This document shows, piece by piece, positions 15,142-24,096 of a DNA stretch of 26,956 nucleotides. Origin of the DNA: Flavobacteriaceae bacterium UBA4439 (GTDB lineage Bacteria > Bacteroidota > Bacteroidia > Flavobacteriales > Flavobacteriaceae); the NCBI GenBank assembly GCA_002390455.1, contig DGPN01000040.1:1-26956 (forward strand). Direction: 5' to 3'. Both the position numbers and the translations under genes were made by a program. The number at the start of each line of letters is the position of its first letter. Positions within the stretch are counted from its first letter, which is position 1. A model generated the notes under the pieces. The model had not been told where the DNA came from. It made no database searches and was given only the letters and a program-made list of their open reading frames with translations.

Positions 15142-17051
15142 TAGCTTTGACTTAAGGCTTCAATTGATGCAACGAGTTCTTCCCAGTTTTTCATGTACTG
15201 AGACAGTCGTTTTTTCTTATTTTGGTAATGGTCAAAAAAGTCTGGAGTACTAATGGTCTTATCATAATTGATTTCCAATTCAAGATCAATCGCTTTGATT
15301 TCCCGCTCCAAGGTGGCAATTTGATCTTCCAACTTACTGAGTTTGTTCTTTAGTGATTTTTCTTTTTTCTGAAGCGTATAATCATTATTTCTACCTTCTG
15401 AAGATTTGCTTTTCCGTTCTGTCTTTTCCAATTCTTTTAGGGAATCCAATTTTTTGTTTTCCAAATAGGTGTTGACATCATCCAAATACAGTTTGGTTTT
15501 ACCGTCCTTAAACTCTAAAACTTGATGACAGAGTCCAGAGAGAAAATCACGGTCATGAGACACCATCAAAAGCGTTCCCTCAAAATGAATAAGTGCTTCT
15601 TTCAATATCTTTTTGGACTGGATATCTAAGTGATTGGTAGGCTCATCCATAACCAAAACATTGAAAGGTTGTAAAAGCAACTTACAAAGAGCAAGACGAT
15701 TGCGTTCACCGCCTGAAAGAACACTGACTTTTTTTTCTACCACATCGCCCCTAAACAAAAATGCCCCGAGCATATCTCTCACTTTAGTTCTGTTTTCTGC
15801 CGTGGCAGCATCCTGTACAATCTCTAAAACAGATTTGGAAGCCTCCAAGGTTTCGGATTGGTTTTGGGCAAAGTAACCTATTTTGACATTGTGCCCCAAT
15901 CTTAGATCTCCTGTTCCCTCAATGACAGAAACGAGTAGCTTGGCCAGTGTTGATTTACCTTGACCGTTTTGACCTACAAAAGCCAATTTGGTTCCCCTTT
16001 CAATGAAAAGATCAACATCATTTAACACTTTCTTATCTCCATAGCTTTTGGCCAAGCCTTTGGTTTCAAAAATCATTTTTCCAGGTTGTATGGCCACTGG
16101 AAACTTCAGTTTCATGGCCTCTGTCTCTTCCGCATCAATTTCGATGCGTTCAACTTTGTCTAATTTTTTAATTAAGGATTGAGCCATACTGGCTTTAGAG
16201 GCTTTGGCCCTAAATCGCTCAATAAGTTTTTTGGTTTGTTGAATTTGCTTTTCCTGATTTTTTTGGGCGGCCTGTTGTTGAATACGCATTTCCTCTCGCA
16301 GACTCATAAAGAGGCTATAGGGCTTTTTTAAATCAAAGTGACGTCTGTTTACGATCTCAATGGTACGATTGGTTACTTGATCTAAAAACATGATGTCGTG
16401 AGAAACCAATACCACCGAACCTTTGTATTTTGTTAAAAATTGTTCCAACCATTCTATGGAGTCGATATCCAAATGGTTGGTTGGCTCATCAAGCAAAAGA
16501 AGATCGTGAGATTTGAGGAGTATTTTTGCCAATTCAATGCGCATACGCCAACCTCCAGAGAAAGTGCCCGTCAGTTGATCAAAATCCCTTGTAGTAAAGC
16601 CGAGACCTGCCAATATCTTTTCAGACTGGGCTTTGTATTGATACCCCCCCAAAACCTCAAATGCACTCCCCAAGTCACTCAGCTCTTGAATGAGAACTTG
16701 ATAATCATCACTTTCATAATCAGTTCGAATATTGAGCAATTCACTGACTTCTTCCTGTCGGGATTGATTTTTTAAAATTTCAGGAAAAGCTTGATAGGTT
16801 TCCTCCAAAACTGTCCTGTGATTTTCTACTTCCAGTTCTTGAGGCAGGTATCCAATTGAAGCATTTTTTTCAAGAGACATACTCCCAACCGTAGGACTAT
16901 TTTCCCCAGCCAATAATTTGAGGAATGTACTTTTTCCAGCTCCGTTTTTTCCAATCAGACCAATCCGATCACCCCGTCCAATCCTAAAGGATAGGTTTTC
17001 AAAAAGCACTTCTCCTCCGAAAGAAACCCCTAAATTTTGAACATCAAGCAT
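15141..17051 (-). CDS. ABC-F family ATP-binding protein (Uup/YdiF-like)
   Basis: A 636-residue soluble tandem ATPase without membrane segments. The first cassette has Walker A GKNGAGKST (34-42), signature FSGGW (164-168) and Walker B LLLLDEPTNHLD (184-195). A charged helical linker (about 240-310), the P-site tRNA-interacting arm in this family, joins it to the second cassette with GQNGQGKST (360-368), LSGGE (445-449) and VMDEPTNHLD (467-476). The C-terminus (about 540-636) is a lysine- and glutamate-rich coiled coil as in Uup. ABC-F proteins act on the ribosome or, for Uup, also at branched DNA; some give antibiotic resistance, but nothing here indicates that. It lies 11 bases after the FAD oxidoreductase and overlaps the CPXCG gene. 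Confidence 0.93.
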   Translation of the reverse strand: MLDVQNLGVSFGGEVLFENLSFRIGRGDRIGLIGKNGAGKSTFLKLLAGENSPTVGSMSLEKNASIGYLPQELEVENHRTVLEETYQAFPEILKNQSRQEEVSELLNIRTDYESDDYQVLIQELSDLGSAFEVLGGYQYKAQSEKILAGLGFTTRDFDQLTGTFSGGWRMRIELAKILLKSHDLLLLDEPTNHLDIDSIEWLEQFLTKYKGSVVLVSHDIMFLDQVTNRTIEIVNRRHFDLKKPYSLFMSLREEMRIQQQAAQKNQEKQIQQTKKLIERFRAKASKASMAQSLIKKLDKVERIEIDAEETEAMKLKFPVAIQPGKMIFETKGLAKSYGDKKVLNDVDLFIERGTKLAFVGQNGQGKSTLAKLLVSVIEGTGDLRLGHNVKIGYFAQNQSETLEASKSVLEIVQDAATAENRTKVRDMLGAFLFRGDVVEKKVSVLSGGERNRLALCKLLLQPFNVLVMDEPTNHLDIQSKKILKEALIHFEGTLLMVSHDRDFLSGLCHQVLEFKDGKTKLYLDDVNTYLENKKLDSLKELEKTERKSKSSEGRNNDYTLQKKEKSLKNKLSKLEDQIATLEREIKAIDLELEINYDKTISTPDFFDHYQNKKKRLSQYMKNWEELVASIEALSQS

Positions 17052-17062
17052 GATTCAATTAT

Positions 17063-18118
17063 TCAGTTGCGAAAATACTGTTTTTCAAAACGTTTTATAT
17101 CGGTCTCGGCGGGTAGTTTTATATTATTCTCTACGAATTGAAAAAGCCATTTGGCCAATAATGGAGACATAAGAACCCCTCGAGTTCCAACGCCATTCAG
17201 AAGATAAACGTTTTCGTGTTTGGGATGCCTACCCAATAATGGTCTCCTGTCGATAACTGTCGCCCTAATTTGGGCCTTGTGTTCTAGAACTTCAAATGGA
17301 AGTTTTAAAAATTGTTTCAACTTTGTAAGTAACCACGCTTTTCCTTCTCCCGAAACACGGGTGGTTTTGTCTTCTCGATCAAAAGTTGCGCCCACCCAAA
17401 AGGTGTTGTCTCCCATCGGCGATAGAAAGATCGGGCCTTTAAAAATGACTTCTTCGGTGAGTTGATCACATTTAATGATGAGGATTTCTCCTTTTGATCC
17501 AATCAATGGCAAATAGTTAAAATAGGGGTTTTCAACTCCATGATACCCCTCACAGAATACAATCTGACGGGCTTGAATGTCTTTGTATCCAATCCATTCC
17601 CCGTGGGTCATAGACTTGTGTTCAAATTTTTCTGATATAAATTGATTGGGGATCATTTTTTGGATGTAATGACTCAATAGCTTTTTGGTGTCCACTCTGG
17701 CACTTTGGATCACCTCACCGAATCCAAAGGGGGCTCTAACCTCTGGAAATTCATCCTTGGAAATCAATTGTTTGTTTAAATACTTTTCGAGTGAAGTTCG
17801 TGAGGATGCAACACTCCAATCATTCTGTTCCTGAATATTATTCAAGATTCTGTAAATAGGCAATGGATGCATGACTTGGGTTTCAATCTGTTCCCCTAAA
17901 TTGGAATAAAAAGGAAGTGCATACTCTAAAAAAGCCGCTGCTTTCCAGACGGGATTAAAACGTTTTAAAACTGTGGGGTTGACAATACCTGCAGCAAGGT
18001 GAGAGGCACTTTCTTCATCTGGAGCCATAACGATAAAGCTTTTATTATAACTGCGTAATTGCTCTGCATAATTAAGACCGGCAATACCAAAACCAACAAT
18101 TAATGTATCTACATTCAT
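17063..18118 (-). CDS. FAD-dependent oxidoreductase, DAO family
   Basis: A 351-residue protein with an N-terminal Rossmann dinucleotide motif VGFGIAGLN (8-16) and a C-terminal FAD-binding segment (IDRRPLLGRHPKHENVYLLNGVGTRG), typical of D-amino-acid oxidase-like flavoproteins such as glycine oxidase or the MnmC oxidase domain. The central ASHLAAGIVNPTVLKRFNP stretch resembles the MnmC C-terminal domain and its relatives. The substrate is unknown. It is the first gene of an operon with the ABC-F gene (11 bases apart). From memory, a similar flavoprotein often follows gldN in Flavobacteriaceae; here a terminator separates it from gldN, so it probably has its own promoter in the 70 bases upstream, though no TAnnTTTG match is there. 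Confidence 0.85.
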   Translation of the reverse strand: MNVDTLIVGFGIAGLNYAEQLRSYNKSFIVMAPDEESASHLAAGIVNPTVLKRFNPVWKAAAFLEYALPFYSNLGEQIETQVMHPLPIYRILNNIQEQNDWSVASSRTSLEKYLNKQLISKDEFPEVRAPFGFGEVIQSARVDTKKLLSHYIQKMIPNQFISEKFEHKSMTHGEWIGYKDIQARQIVFCEGYHGVENPYFNYLPLIGSKGEILIIKCDQLTEEVIFKGPIFLSPMGDNTFWVGATFDREDKTTRVSGEGKAWLLTKLKQFLKLPFEVLEHKAQIRATVIDRRPLLGRHPKHENVYLLNGVGTRGVLMSPLLAKWLFQFVENNIKLPAETDIKRFEKQYFRN

Positions 18119-18190
18119 ACGTTATTTTTTTGGGGTCAGATGTCACCTAAAATGATAAAAGGTTATATAAATTGATCGGTATTGTAAATA

Positions 18191-18223
18191 AAAAAAAGCG
18201 TTATCATACGATAACGCTTTTAA
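18191..18223 (-). terminator. Terminator of the gldKLMN operon
   Basis: A 12-bp inverted repeat (AAAAGCGTTATC paired with GATAACGCTTTT) around a four-base loop, flanked by a run of A on the left and T on the right. On the minus strand it begins about 20 bases after the gldN stop codon and ends in a U-tract, as expected for Rho-independent termination. By symmetry it could also work on the plus strand. Confidence 0.88.
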
Positions 18224-18240
18224 TTTATAGGAATTTTAAG

Positions 18241-19143
18241 TTAGTTGTTCCACATGTCTTGCTCATAATCACGAATCACAGATTTAATCCTTTCAGATTC
18301 TAAAAGCATCCTTAAGGCATCCTCGTAGATGTAATCTTTAACCTCTCTGTCTTCATACACATTTTCTTCCTTATAGATCGTTGAATTAAACCTTCTGGAA
18401 TTAAGCATATGATCATAAGTAATGGGCTGGGAGGAATTTCTACTATTGAAGACCTTGTTTGTATTTAGAGATGTCCTTGCATCTGGAAACCAAACCCAAA
18501 AGAGTTCAACCAAATCTTCTTCCTCACCAGGAAGAGTCTTAACGGCTACGTCAGGAGCAACAGGGCAAATGGCAAGAAGTCGATACTTAAGTTCACCAAG
18601 TCGTTTATCGATATACCATGTGCCTTTAATTTTGTATTGTCTGATTTCGGCAGCAGTAATTCTTCTTCGCTCAATAAACTGTGGATCAACAAAGCCATCG
18701 GCATTGAATTGTTCATAACCTGCATCGGTAGTATCTACGGCTACAAGTCGTTCTTGGATTTCCTCATAGGTGAGTTTTTCCTGAAAATAAGCGGATTTAT
18801 AAACTTCCTTGATATTATTATTGCTCAGATTTTTTTTGAGTACGTCAAAAAGTGATCTTCTATCGGGACCTAAATTGAGGGTATCGGTCGGATAATAATA
18901 CGGGAAATTTATCCTTTCATCCAAATCGATAATTTCCCAAACGGTCATAGACCACATCACATCTCGATCATCAACAAAACCATAAGCCAAGGGAGTTTCG
19001 TCATTAGCTTCAATCTGTTGTTCATTAAGGTTTCCAATTTCTTGAGGCACTCTGGCGTTTAATAAATTGGCTTGTCCACTAGAGGAGTTGATTCCCCCAA
19101 AGATTAAGATGATTAGTGAAAACAGTTTAAAAGCTTGGCTCAT
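18241..19143 (-). CDS. gldN: Gliding motility / type IX secretion protein GldN
   Basis: A 300-residue exported protein: signal peptide at residues 1-23 (FKLFSLIILIFGG, cleavage near SSSGQA), then the GldN/PorN region with PLAYGFVDDRDVMWSMTVWEIIDLDERINFPYYYPTD and the RRSLFDVLKK segment that are characteristic of the family. GldN/PorN partners the GldK lipoprotein in a periplasmic ring under the outer membrane in the type IX secretion system. It is the last gene of the operon, 11 bases after gldM, and is followed by the hairpin terminator. Confidence 0.95.
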   Translation of the reverse strand: MSQAFKLFSLIILIFGGINSSSGQANLLNARVPQEIGNLNEQQIEANDETPLAYGFVDDRDVMWSMTVWEIIDLDERINFPYYYPTDTLNLGPDRRSLFDVLKKNLSNNNIKEVYKSAYFQEKLTYEEIQERLVAVDTTDAGYEQFNADGFVDPQFIERRRITAAEIRQYKIKGTWYIDKRLGELKYRLLAICPVAPDVAVKTLPGEEEDLVELFWVWFPDARTSLNTNKVFNSRNSSQPITYDHMLNSRRFNSTIYKEENVYEDREVKDYIYEDALRMLLESERIKSVIRDYEQDMWNN

Positions 19144-19154
19144 GACTTAAAAAA

Positions 19155-20735
19155 TTAGTTGACCAACTGACAAATTACAGGTGAAATTTTCTTGAATTTA
19201 TAAGATGGATTTTTGGGGTTAACCACTTTGATATCAAAAATTTGAACAGACTGACCAGCTTTGGCTCTTCTAAGAGCACTTTTAGCTCTGGAATCCAATT
19301 TGTCCCCATTGATACTTATAGTGGGTTGTCCAGGAACTTTGAATTTAAAACTTACTGTTTTGAGGGTAATATCAAAGTCAAAATCCTCCAATACTGCTCC
19401 TACACTCGAAATCTCCAAACTAGTCTTGGGAATGGTTATCGATCCCGTTTGTTTTCTTACAGTACCTTGGGGAGCAGGAATATCCTTAATTCTAAATGTA
19501 GTGGTGGTTGAAACCCTTTGTCCATCGGGCAAAGTTCCACTGGCAGAAATCTTAATCTCTCTCCCTTTCCCGGGTGTCATATTGTATTTACTTCCCCTAA
19601 ACTTTCTAAGTCCAGGTGCAGAAGCAGATACCTTATTATCTGGAATACCAGGTATGGAAATGGTCATGGGATTTTCAACTCCTCTGTAAACCACATTCAT
19701 CTTATCGGCAGAAATTACTGCAGAATTTGGTTTTGAAATTACCGCATATGATTGATTTACGGGTATTTTTGACTCAACCCCTTCGTTGAGAAATATCAAA
19801 TTACCTGTGATTTCATGATCGCCAGGAGTCCCGGCAGAAACCTTAAGCTTGATTCCTCCAGCGATAAGATCATAGTCATTTTCCTGAAGAGGTCTCCCAT
19901 CTATTTTCAGATCTACACTATTGGGATTTTGCGCCCCACCCTTTCTACCCAATACAATACTTCCGTCAAAAGTTTCCCCTTGATAATAAGCACCTTTCTC
20001 GGTTTTTAGTAGGCTGATGTAGTTAGACTCGTTTACACTAGAAGACATTTTAAGTTCTTTACCCATCAGTGTTGCAAAAACATCATGTTCGGTTTGACGA
20101 ATATCGTTTTGCATCATAGCGAATTTTGCAAGTGAGGAAACAAGAGGGAATCCCTGGAAATTGGCATTAAGCCATTTCTCGTCTACGCCGTCTCTATTTT
20201 GGATATTTCCATTCTCATCACCTGTAAAAAAGCGAGCTTCGACCATCTCAATGTATTCGGGATATTGACTACCAAATACTTGAATCACATGCATTTTGTA
20301 TTCATTGATCATATCGATAAACTCTTCAGCATTACCATCTGATCCTTCCTTAAAAAAGATTACATCAAGAGCCTCTCCTTTATCCATTTGAGCGTATTCT
20401 TTCAGATCAGGATCTTTTTCTCTTTGCTTTTCAGTTATCTGTGTCATGATCTCAGAAATCCTTGAATAAAATTCATCTGATTCCTCTTTGATCTGCTTAG
20501 CAGTTCTCAAATGACCGACCCATTTGCCTCCTTTTTCTTTGGCATTGATCTGGATATTTTCGAAAATTGCATCGTTACTTTCATCGACCCTAGAATTGGC
20601 ATCACTAATTTTTTCGTACATCTGGCCAAATCCATCTAAAACTTCCTTACTTACGTTCAAAGCAAGCATGGTGATGAATACCAAATACATCAAACTAATG
20701 AGTTTCTGTCTAGGTGTTTCTTTAGCTCCAGCCAT
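19155..20735 (-). CDS. gldM: Gliding motility / type IX secretion protein GldM
   Basis: A 526-residue inner-membrane protein with a conserved N-terminus (MAGAKETPRQKLISLMYLVFITMLALNVSKEVLDGF) containing the single transmembrane helix (about 12-30). A long periplasmic part follows: a helical bundle to about 220, then beta-rich Ig-like domains to the C-terminus. Together with GldL it forms the proton-driven motor that powers gliding and type IX secretion, reaching across the periplasm to the GldK/GldN ring. Nine bases separate it from gldL and 11 from gldN. The length is that of the family. Confidence 0.96.
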   Translation of the reverse strand: MAGAKETPRQKLISLMYLVFITMLALNVSKEVLDGFGQMYEKISDANSRVDESNDAIFENIQINAKEKGGKWVGHLRTAKQIKEESDEFYSRISEIMTQITEKQREKDPDLKEYAQMDKGEALDVIFFKEGSDGNAEEFIDMINEYKMHVIQVFGSQYPEYIEMVEARFFTGDENGNIQNRDGVDEKWLNANFQGFPLVSSLAKFAMMQNDIRQTEHDVFATLMGKELKMSSSVNESNYISLLKTEKGAYYQGETFDGSIVLGRKGGAQNPNSVDLKIDGRPLQENDYDLIAGGIKLKVSAGTPGDHEITGNLIFLNEGVESKIPVNQSYAVISKPNSAVISADKMNVVYRGVENPMTISIPGIPDNKVSASAPGLRKFRGSKYNMTPGKGREIKISASGTLPDGQRVSTTTTFRIKDIPAPQGTVRKQTGSITIPKTSLEISSVGAVLEDFDFDITLKTVSFKFKVPGQPTISINGDKLDSRAKSALRRAKAGQSVQIFDIKVVNPKNPSYKFKKISPVICQLVN

Positions 20736-20744
20736 GTCCCTATC

Positions 20745-21392
20745 CTAGTTTTTGTTCATAGCATTAAGCATACCGTTGTATACTTGGTTCAAAGCTGCAA
20801 GATTGGAAGATAATGCTTCCATTTGTTGTTTGAGCTTTGTAGCATTTTCAGCAACTTGTTCATTAAAGGCAGAATTGTTACCCGCTGAACTAATTTGAGA
20901 TGCATAAACTTGGTTGAGTTGCTCCAATTTTTGTGTAGCAACATTCAATTGTTGGCTGTAAGTTTCTGACGAAGAAGCCGCCTCTGCAGCAGGAGATAAT
21001 GCCTGAGCTGATGCTTCTAGATTTTTGATGCTTTTAGTTAGATTATTCATCAATGATACGTCAAGCTTGGCTTCTTTAAGCATTTCGTCAATCTTAGAAG
21101 AAAGTCCTTCTTCTCCTCCTTTGGAAGCGGTTTTGGCTCCACCTCCTTTTACTTTCTTAACATAATCGTCGTGTTCTTCTTTGATCTCACCCGTATTTAA
21201 AGCAGATACGGTAAAAATTAGAGCTTCAGTTCCAAGACCCAATCCTAGTACTAGACCTCCCGTAATGGGACCTATCTCCAGGTGAAGAATCTTAAATAGT
21301 GCTCCAATAATTACAACTGCTCCCCCTAAACCGAATAGCATGTGCATTGCAACTTTTCCTCTCAATCTTTTTTTCAATAATTTGTCATCCAT
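20745..21392 (-). CDS. gldL: Gliding motility / type IX secretion motor protein GldL
   Basis: A 215-residue inner-membrane protein. The frame is open up to 21491, inside the end of gldK, but the ATG at 21392 gives the family length. Two transmembrane helices are at about 13-37 and 40-64. Glu56 in GTEALIF matches, by motif, the key membrane glutamate (Glu49 in Flavobacterium johnsoniae) of the proton path; His37 and Glu39 in ILHLEIGP are also in the conserved site. The remainder is a cytoplasmic helical tail rich in Ala, Ser and Gln. It forms the stator around GldM. It lies 43 bases after gldK. Confidence 0.96.
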   Translation of the reverse strand: MDDKLLKKRLRGKVAMHMLFGLGGAVVIIGALFKILHLEIGPITGGLVLGLGLGTEALIFTVSALNTGEIKEEHDDYVKKVKGGGAKTASKGGEEGLSSKIDEMLKEAKLDVSLMNNLTKSIKNLEASAQALSPAAEAASSSETYSQQLNVATQKLEQLNQVYASQISSAGNNSAFNEQVAENATKLKQQMEALSSNLAALNQVYNGMLNAMNKN

Positions 21393-21435
21393 TTTTGAAA
21401 TATTTTTATAGTTATGATGATTTAAAAATATAAAT

Positions 21436-22812
21436 TTATTTGATCTTAACCTTGGAAGTTCCAAGATAATCTTGAACAGTTCTAAATCCAATGTAGCTAC
21501 GAGCAGTATCTGAATATTCGTAATCTCTAGAACTTACTCTTAAGTAATAAGCTACATCTTTCCATGATCCACCCCTTACCACTTTTCGTGATTCGGTTTT
21601 TATGGACATGTTCGGGTTAAGGGAAGCCACGTATTCATAGGCTCCTGAATCGTATGAAGAGCTGGTCCACTCTGCAACATTACCAGCCATGTTGAATAGA
21701 TTAAAATCATTAGGCAAATATGATTTAGCTTCTACCGTATAGACCGCTTGATCAGCTGCATAATCTCCTCGTAAAGGCTTAAAATTGGCCAGAAAACATG
21801 CTCTATCGTTAAGTAAATATGGTCCACCCCAAGGATAAGTCCCTGATGGAATACCACCTCGGGCAGCATATTCCCACTCTGCTTCACTGGGAAGTCTGAA
21901 ATTATTAACCAAGGGTTTTCCTTTGGATTTTTGATAACTGTTTTTGTAATGCGTTCTCCAATTACAAAATGCGACTGCTTGTGACCATGAAATTCCAACA
22001 ACGGGATAGTCTTGAAATGCTGGATGCGAAAAATATTCATTGTGCATGGGCTCATTGTAGGAGTATATAAAGTCTTTGATCCAAACTGTAGTGTCAGGAT
22101 ATATTTGAATTTCTTCCTGTTTGATATAAGGTTTGCGATCAATAAATTTATTACGTGTTCTTTTGGATTCAGCGGCTGCTGCCTCGGCATCAAACCAAGT
22201 GTATTTGTAAACTAATTTGGATACATCTATCTTCATTTCCCCATTGTACCATAAGTCTGGCGGAAGGTACATGGAGTCCATAACTTCTGAATAGGCTTGA
22301 TCTGGATAATCACCCGTTTCCCAATAGACATCATTGTCCCAGTTAAGGGGTCTTCCAGCATACATATTTTCACTCAAATCGTAATAGTTGGTTCGCATGT
22401 ACTTCTGGAATTCACTCAATTTTGAAGTATCAGCATCTTTGAAGGAAAATTCTCCTATACCGTCTTTATTTTCCTCTCCCAATTCCAATTCATCTGCTTT
22501 TCTGGCAAGGAGTGCCATGGTGACAGAGTCTTTTACCCAATATACGAATTGTCGGTATTCCCCATTGGTAATTTCAGTTTCGTCCATATAGAAGGAAGGA
22601 ACTGTAACAGTTCTAGCAGCTGCATTGTTCAAACGAGCAACGTCTTCATCAGACTTACCCATAATGAATGCTCCTCCATCAATCAGGGTCATTCCGTATG
22701 GCTTCTCTGGAAACCATTTTTTTTGTTTTACCCCAATTAATTCACCTCTATTTTTCTTGCCACAGCTGAAAAAGGTGAATATTACTAAACAAATTAAAAG
22801 AAGTCTTTTCAT
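21436..22812 (-). CDS. gldK: Gliding motility / type IX secretion lipoprotein GldK
   Basis: A 458-residue outer-membrane lipoprotein with signal FTFFSC (Cys17) and a formylglycine-generating-enzyme-like domain filling the rest (GMTLIDGGAFIMGKSDEDV, WEYAARGG, MAGNVAEWTSS, VVRGGSWKDVAYYLRVSSRDY, IGFRTV). The frame is open to 22887, but the ATG at 22812 directly precedes the signal sequence. The cysteine pair of true sulfatase-activating enzymes is absent from the C-terminal part, so it is a structural ring component with GldN, not a sulfatase maturase. It is the first gene of gldKLMN and lies 138 bases after the arginase-fold gene. No clear TAnnTTTG element is present in that gap. Confidence 0.96.
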   Translation of the reverse strand: MKRLLLICLVIFTFFSCGKKNRGELIGVKQKKWFPEKPYGMTLIDGGAFIMGKSDEDVARLNNAAARTVTVPSFYMDETEITNGEYRQFVYWVKDSVTMALLARKADELELGEENKDGIGEFSFKDADTSKLSEFQKYMRTNYYDLSENMYAGRPLNWDNDVYWETGDYPDQAYSEVMDSMYLPPDLWYNGEMKIDVSKLVYKYTWFDAEAAAAESKRTRNKFIDRKPYIKQEEIQIYPDTTVWIKDFIYSYNEPMHNEYFSHPAFQDYPVVGISWSQAVAFCNWRTHYKNSYQKSKGKPLVNNFRLPSEAEWEYAARGGIPSGTYPWGGPYLLNDRACFLANFKPLRGDYAADQAVYTVEAKSYLPNDFNLFNMAGNVAEWTSSSYDSGAYEYVASLNPNMSIKTESRKVVRGGSWKDVAYYLRVSSRDYEYSDTARSYIGFRTVQDYLGTSKVKIK

Positions 22813-22950
22813 CACAATTGGTGAAAGGAGATGTTTTTTAAATAAATGTAAAACTAAATATTTTTTCACTAATATGTTGTTTCTCAATCAAATTCTCTAT
22901 TCCCCCTGAAGCTCTATAACAAAATAAGAATTTAAATTTCTAACCATTAA

Positions 22951-24096
22951 CTAAATTCTTTTTGTCGCCCTCCACCACTTGTCGGGGATTTTATCACTGC
23001 ATGCGTCCAAATAATCTTTGTGCGTGCAAGGTAATAACGCAGTTGTTTTATTTTTATTATTCAAATAACTTTGATTTATTATTTCAATCCACCATCGATT
23101 GCTTTTTTCGCTCTGATAAAAAACCATTTCCATATCGGACAAAGCTACGGTATACCTTGTAAAGCCAGTACTGGTCAACACGGGATATTCATCAAACCTA
23201 CTGCTAAAACCTTCAATAAAATACCATAGAATTTGAGCCAACAATTGATGAGAAACAGCAGTGTTTAGAGGTTCAAAAACGCCAAATATTTCCATTCGGT
23301 CACTAATTCCTGCATATCTAGCCAAAGCACATATGGTTCTAGCATCGATCCCATTGGGAGGACCCGAAGGGTTGTTTGAGGCTTGCCATCTGAGTGATTT
23401 CATATCGAATCCAGCGATATTGGCATCTCTAAAAAAGGGTTCGGATTGGGCAACTTCATCCAACAAAACACCCAATCTAAGGGAATCAAAGTGTAGTTTT
23501 TCCATCAAATCCAACTCCTCTTGAGCGATATAGTAACTTTGAAATCCTAAATTGGTGAAATTGTACAAGAAATTAGGCTGTTCCATAATGATTCGGCTCA
23601 TGTATGATCTGCCAGAAATCAATTCCTCCTCTTGGGAAAAATCAAATTGATTATCCACCGATACTATGTTGACCAGTTGACTGTTGTCTTGATAGGACTG
23701 GTATATGGGAAAAATAAGATCGTGACTTCCACCAATCACAATGGTAACAATATTGAGTTGTCTAAGATGGATACAAATTTCTTTTAGCGCAAAATAGGTG
23801 TCTTCAGGGGAGGCACCATTGGGTAAATTACCCAAATCACAGATTTTAAAATTCCAATTTCCCGGAAAAAGGTGGTAAAATGACTTTCTAAAATCCTCTA
23901 GTTTGTATGCTGAAGTTGGGAAAAAGGAATTTCTTATTTCAGAAACCCCTACAATGGCGATGCTTGAGTCTTTAAGTTCGGGAAAACCCTGCTGTTCGGT
24001 ATGAATTTCAATATTTTTCCCCAAAGCCTGCTTGGGGTGTAATACCATAGAAGATAGTGCATCTTCTGAAACTGGAACTAAAGATTCAAGGCTCAT
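22951..24096 (-). CDS. Arginase/formimidoylglutamase-fold protein with incomplete metal site
   Basis: A 381-residue cytoplasmic protein of the ureohydrolase fold: IVIGGSHDLIFP (119-130) corresponds to the GGxH metal-binding loop, VSVDNQFDFS (146-154) to the DxHxD loop, IAGFDMKSLRW (227-237) to the SxDxD loop and FGVFEPLN (271-278) to the ExNP segment. Against active arginases the ligand His of DxHxD is Gln150 and the second Asp of SxDxD is Lys233, so two of six Mn ligands are missing and hydrolase activity is doubtful. From memory, related genes in flavobacteria stand between topA and gldK and are usually annotated formimidoylglutamase. Its ATG overlaps the topA stop by four bases (ATGA), so it is co-translated with topA. 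What it does is unknown. Confidence 0.85.
   Translation of the reverse strand: MSLESLVPVSEDALSSMVLHPKQALGKNIEIHTEQQGFPELKDSSIAIVGVSEIRNSFFPTSAYKLEDFRKSFYHLFPGNWNFKICDLGNLPNGASPEDTYFALKEICIHLRQLNIVTIVIGGSHDLIFPIYQSYQDNSQLVNIVSVDNQFDFSQEEELISGRSYMSRIIMEQPNFLYNFTNLGFQSYYIAQEELDLMEKLHFDSLRLGVLLDEVAQSEPFFRDANIAGFDMKSLRWQASNNPSGPPNGIDARTICALARYAGISDRMEIFGVFEPLNTAVSHQLLAQILWYFIEGFSSRFDEYPVLTSTGFTRYTVALSDMEMVFYQSEKSNRWWIEIINQSYLNNKNKTTALLPCTHKDYLDACSDKIPDKWWRATKRI

Noticed and set aside
15141..17051. ABC-F protein as an antibiotic-resistance factor
   Set aside because: The linker and Uup-like C-terminal coiled coil with chromosomal housekeeping neighbours fit a general ABC-F protein; no leader peptide or attenuator typical of resistance genes is seen.
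20745..21491. Longer gldL starting at 21491
   Set aside because: The extra 33 residues overlap the end of gldK and are unlike GldL; the ATG at 21392 gives the normal length and N-terminus.
21436..22812. GldK's formylglycine-generating-enzyme domain as the maturase of the two sulfatases
   Set aside because: The catalytic cysteine pair is missing in the C-terminal RGGSW region, the protein is an exported lipoprotein, and the gene sits in gldKLMN, about 13 kb from the sulfatases; it is the GldK ring component.
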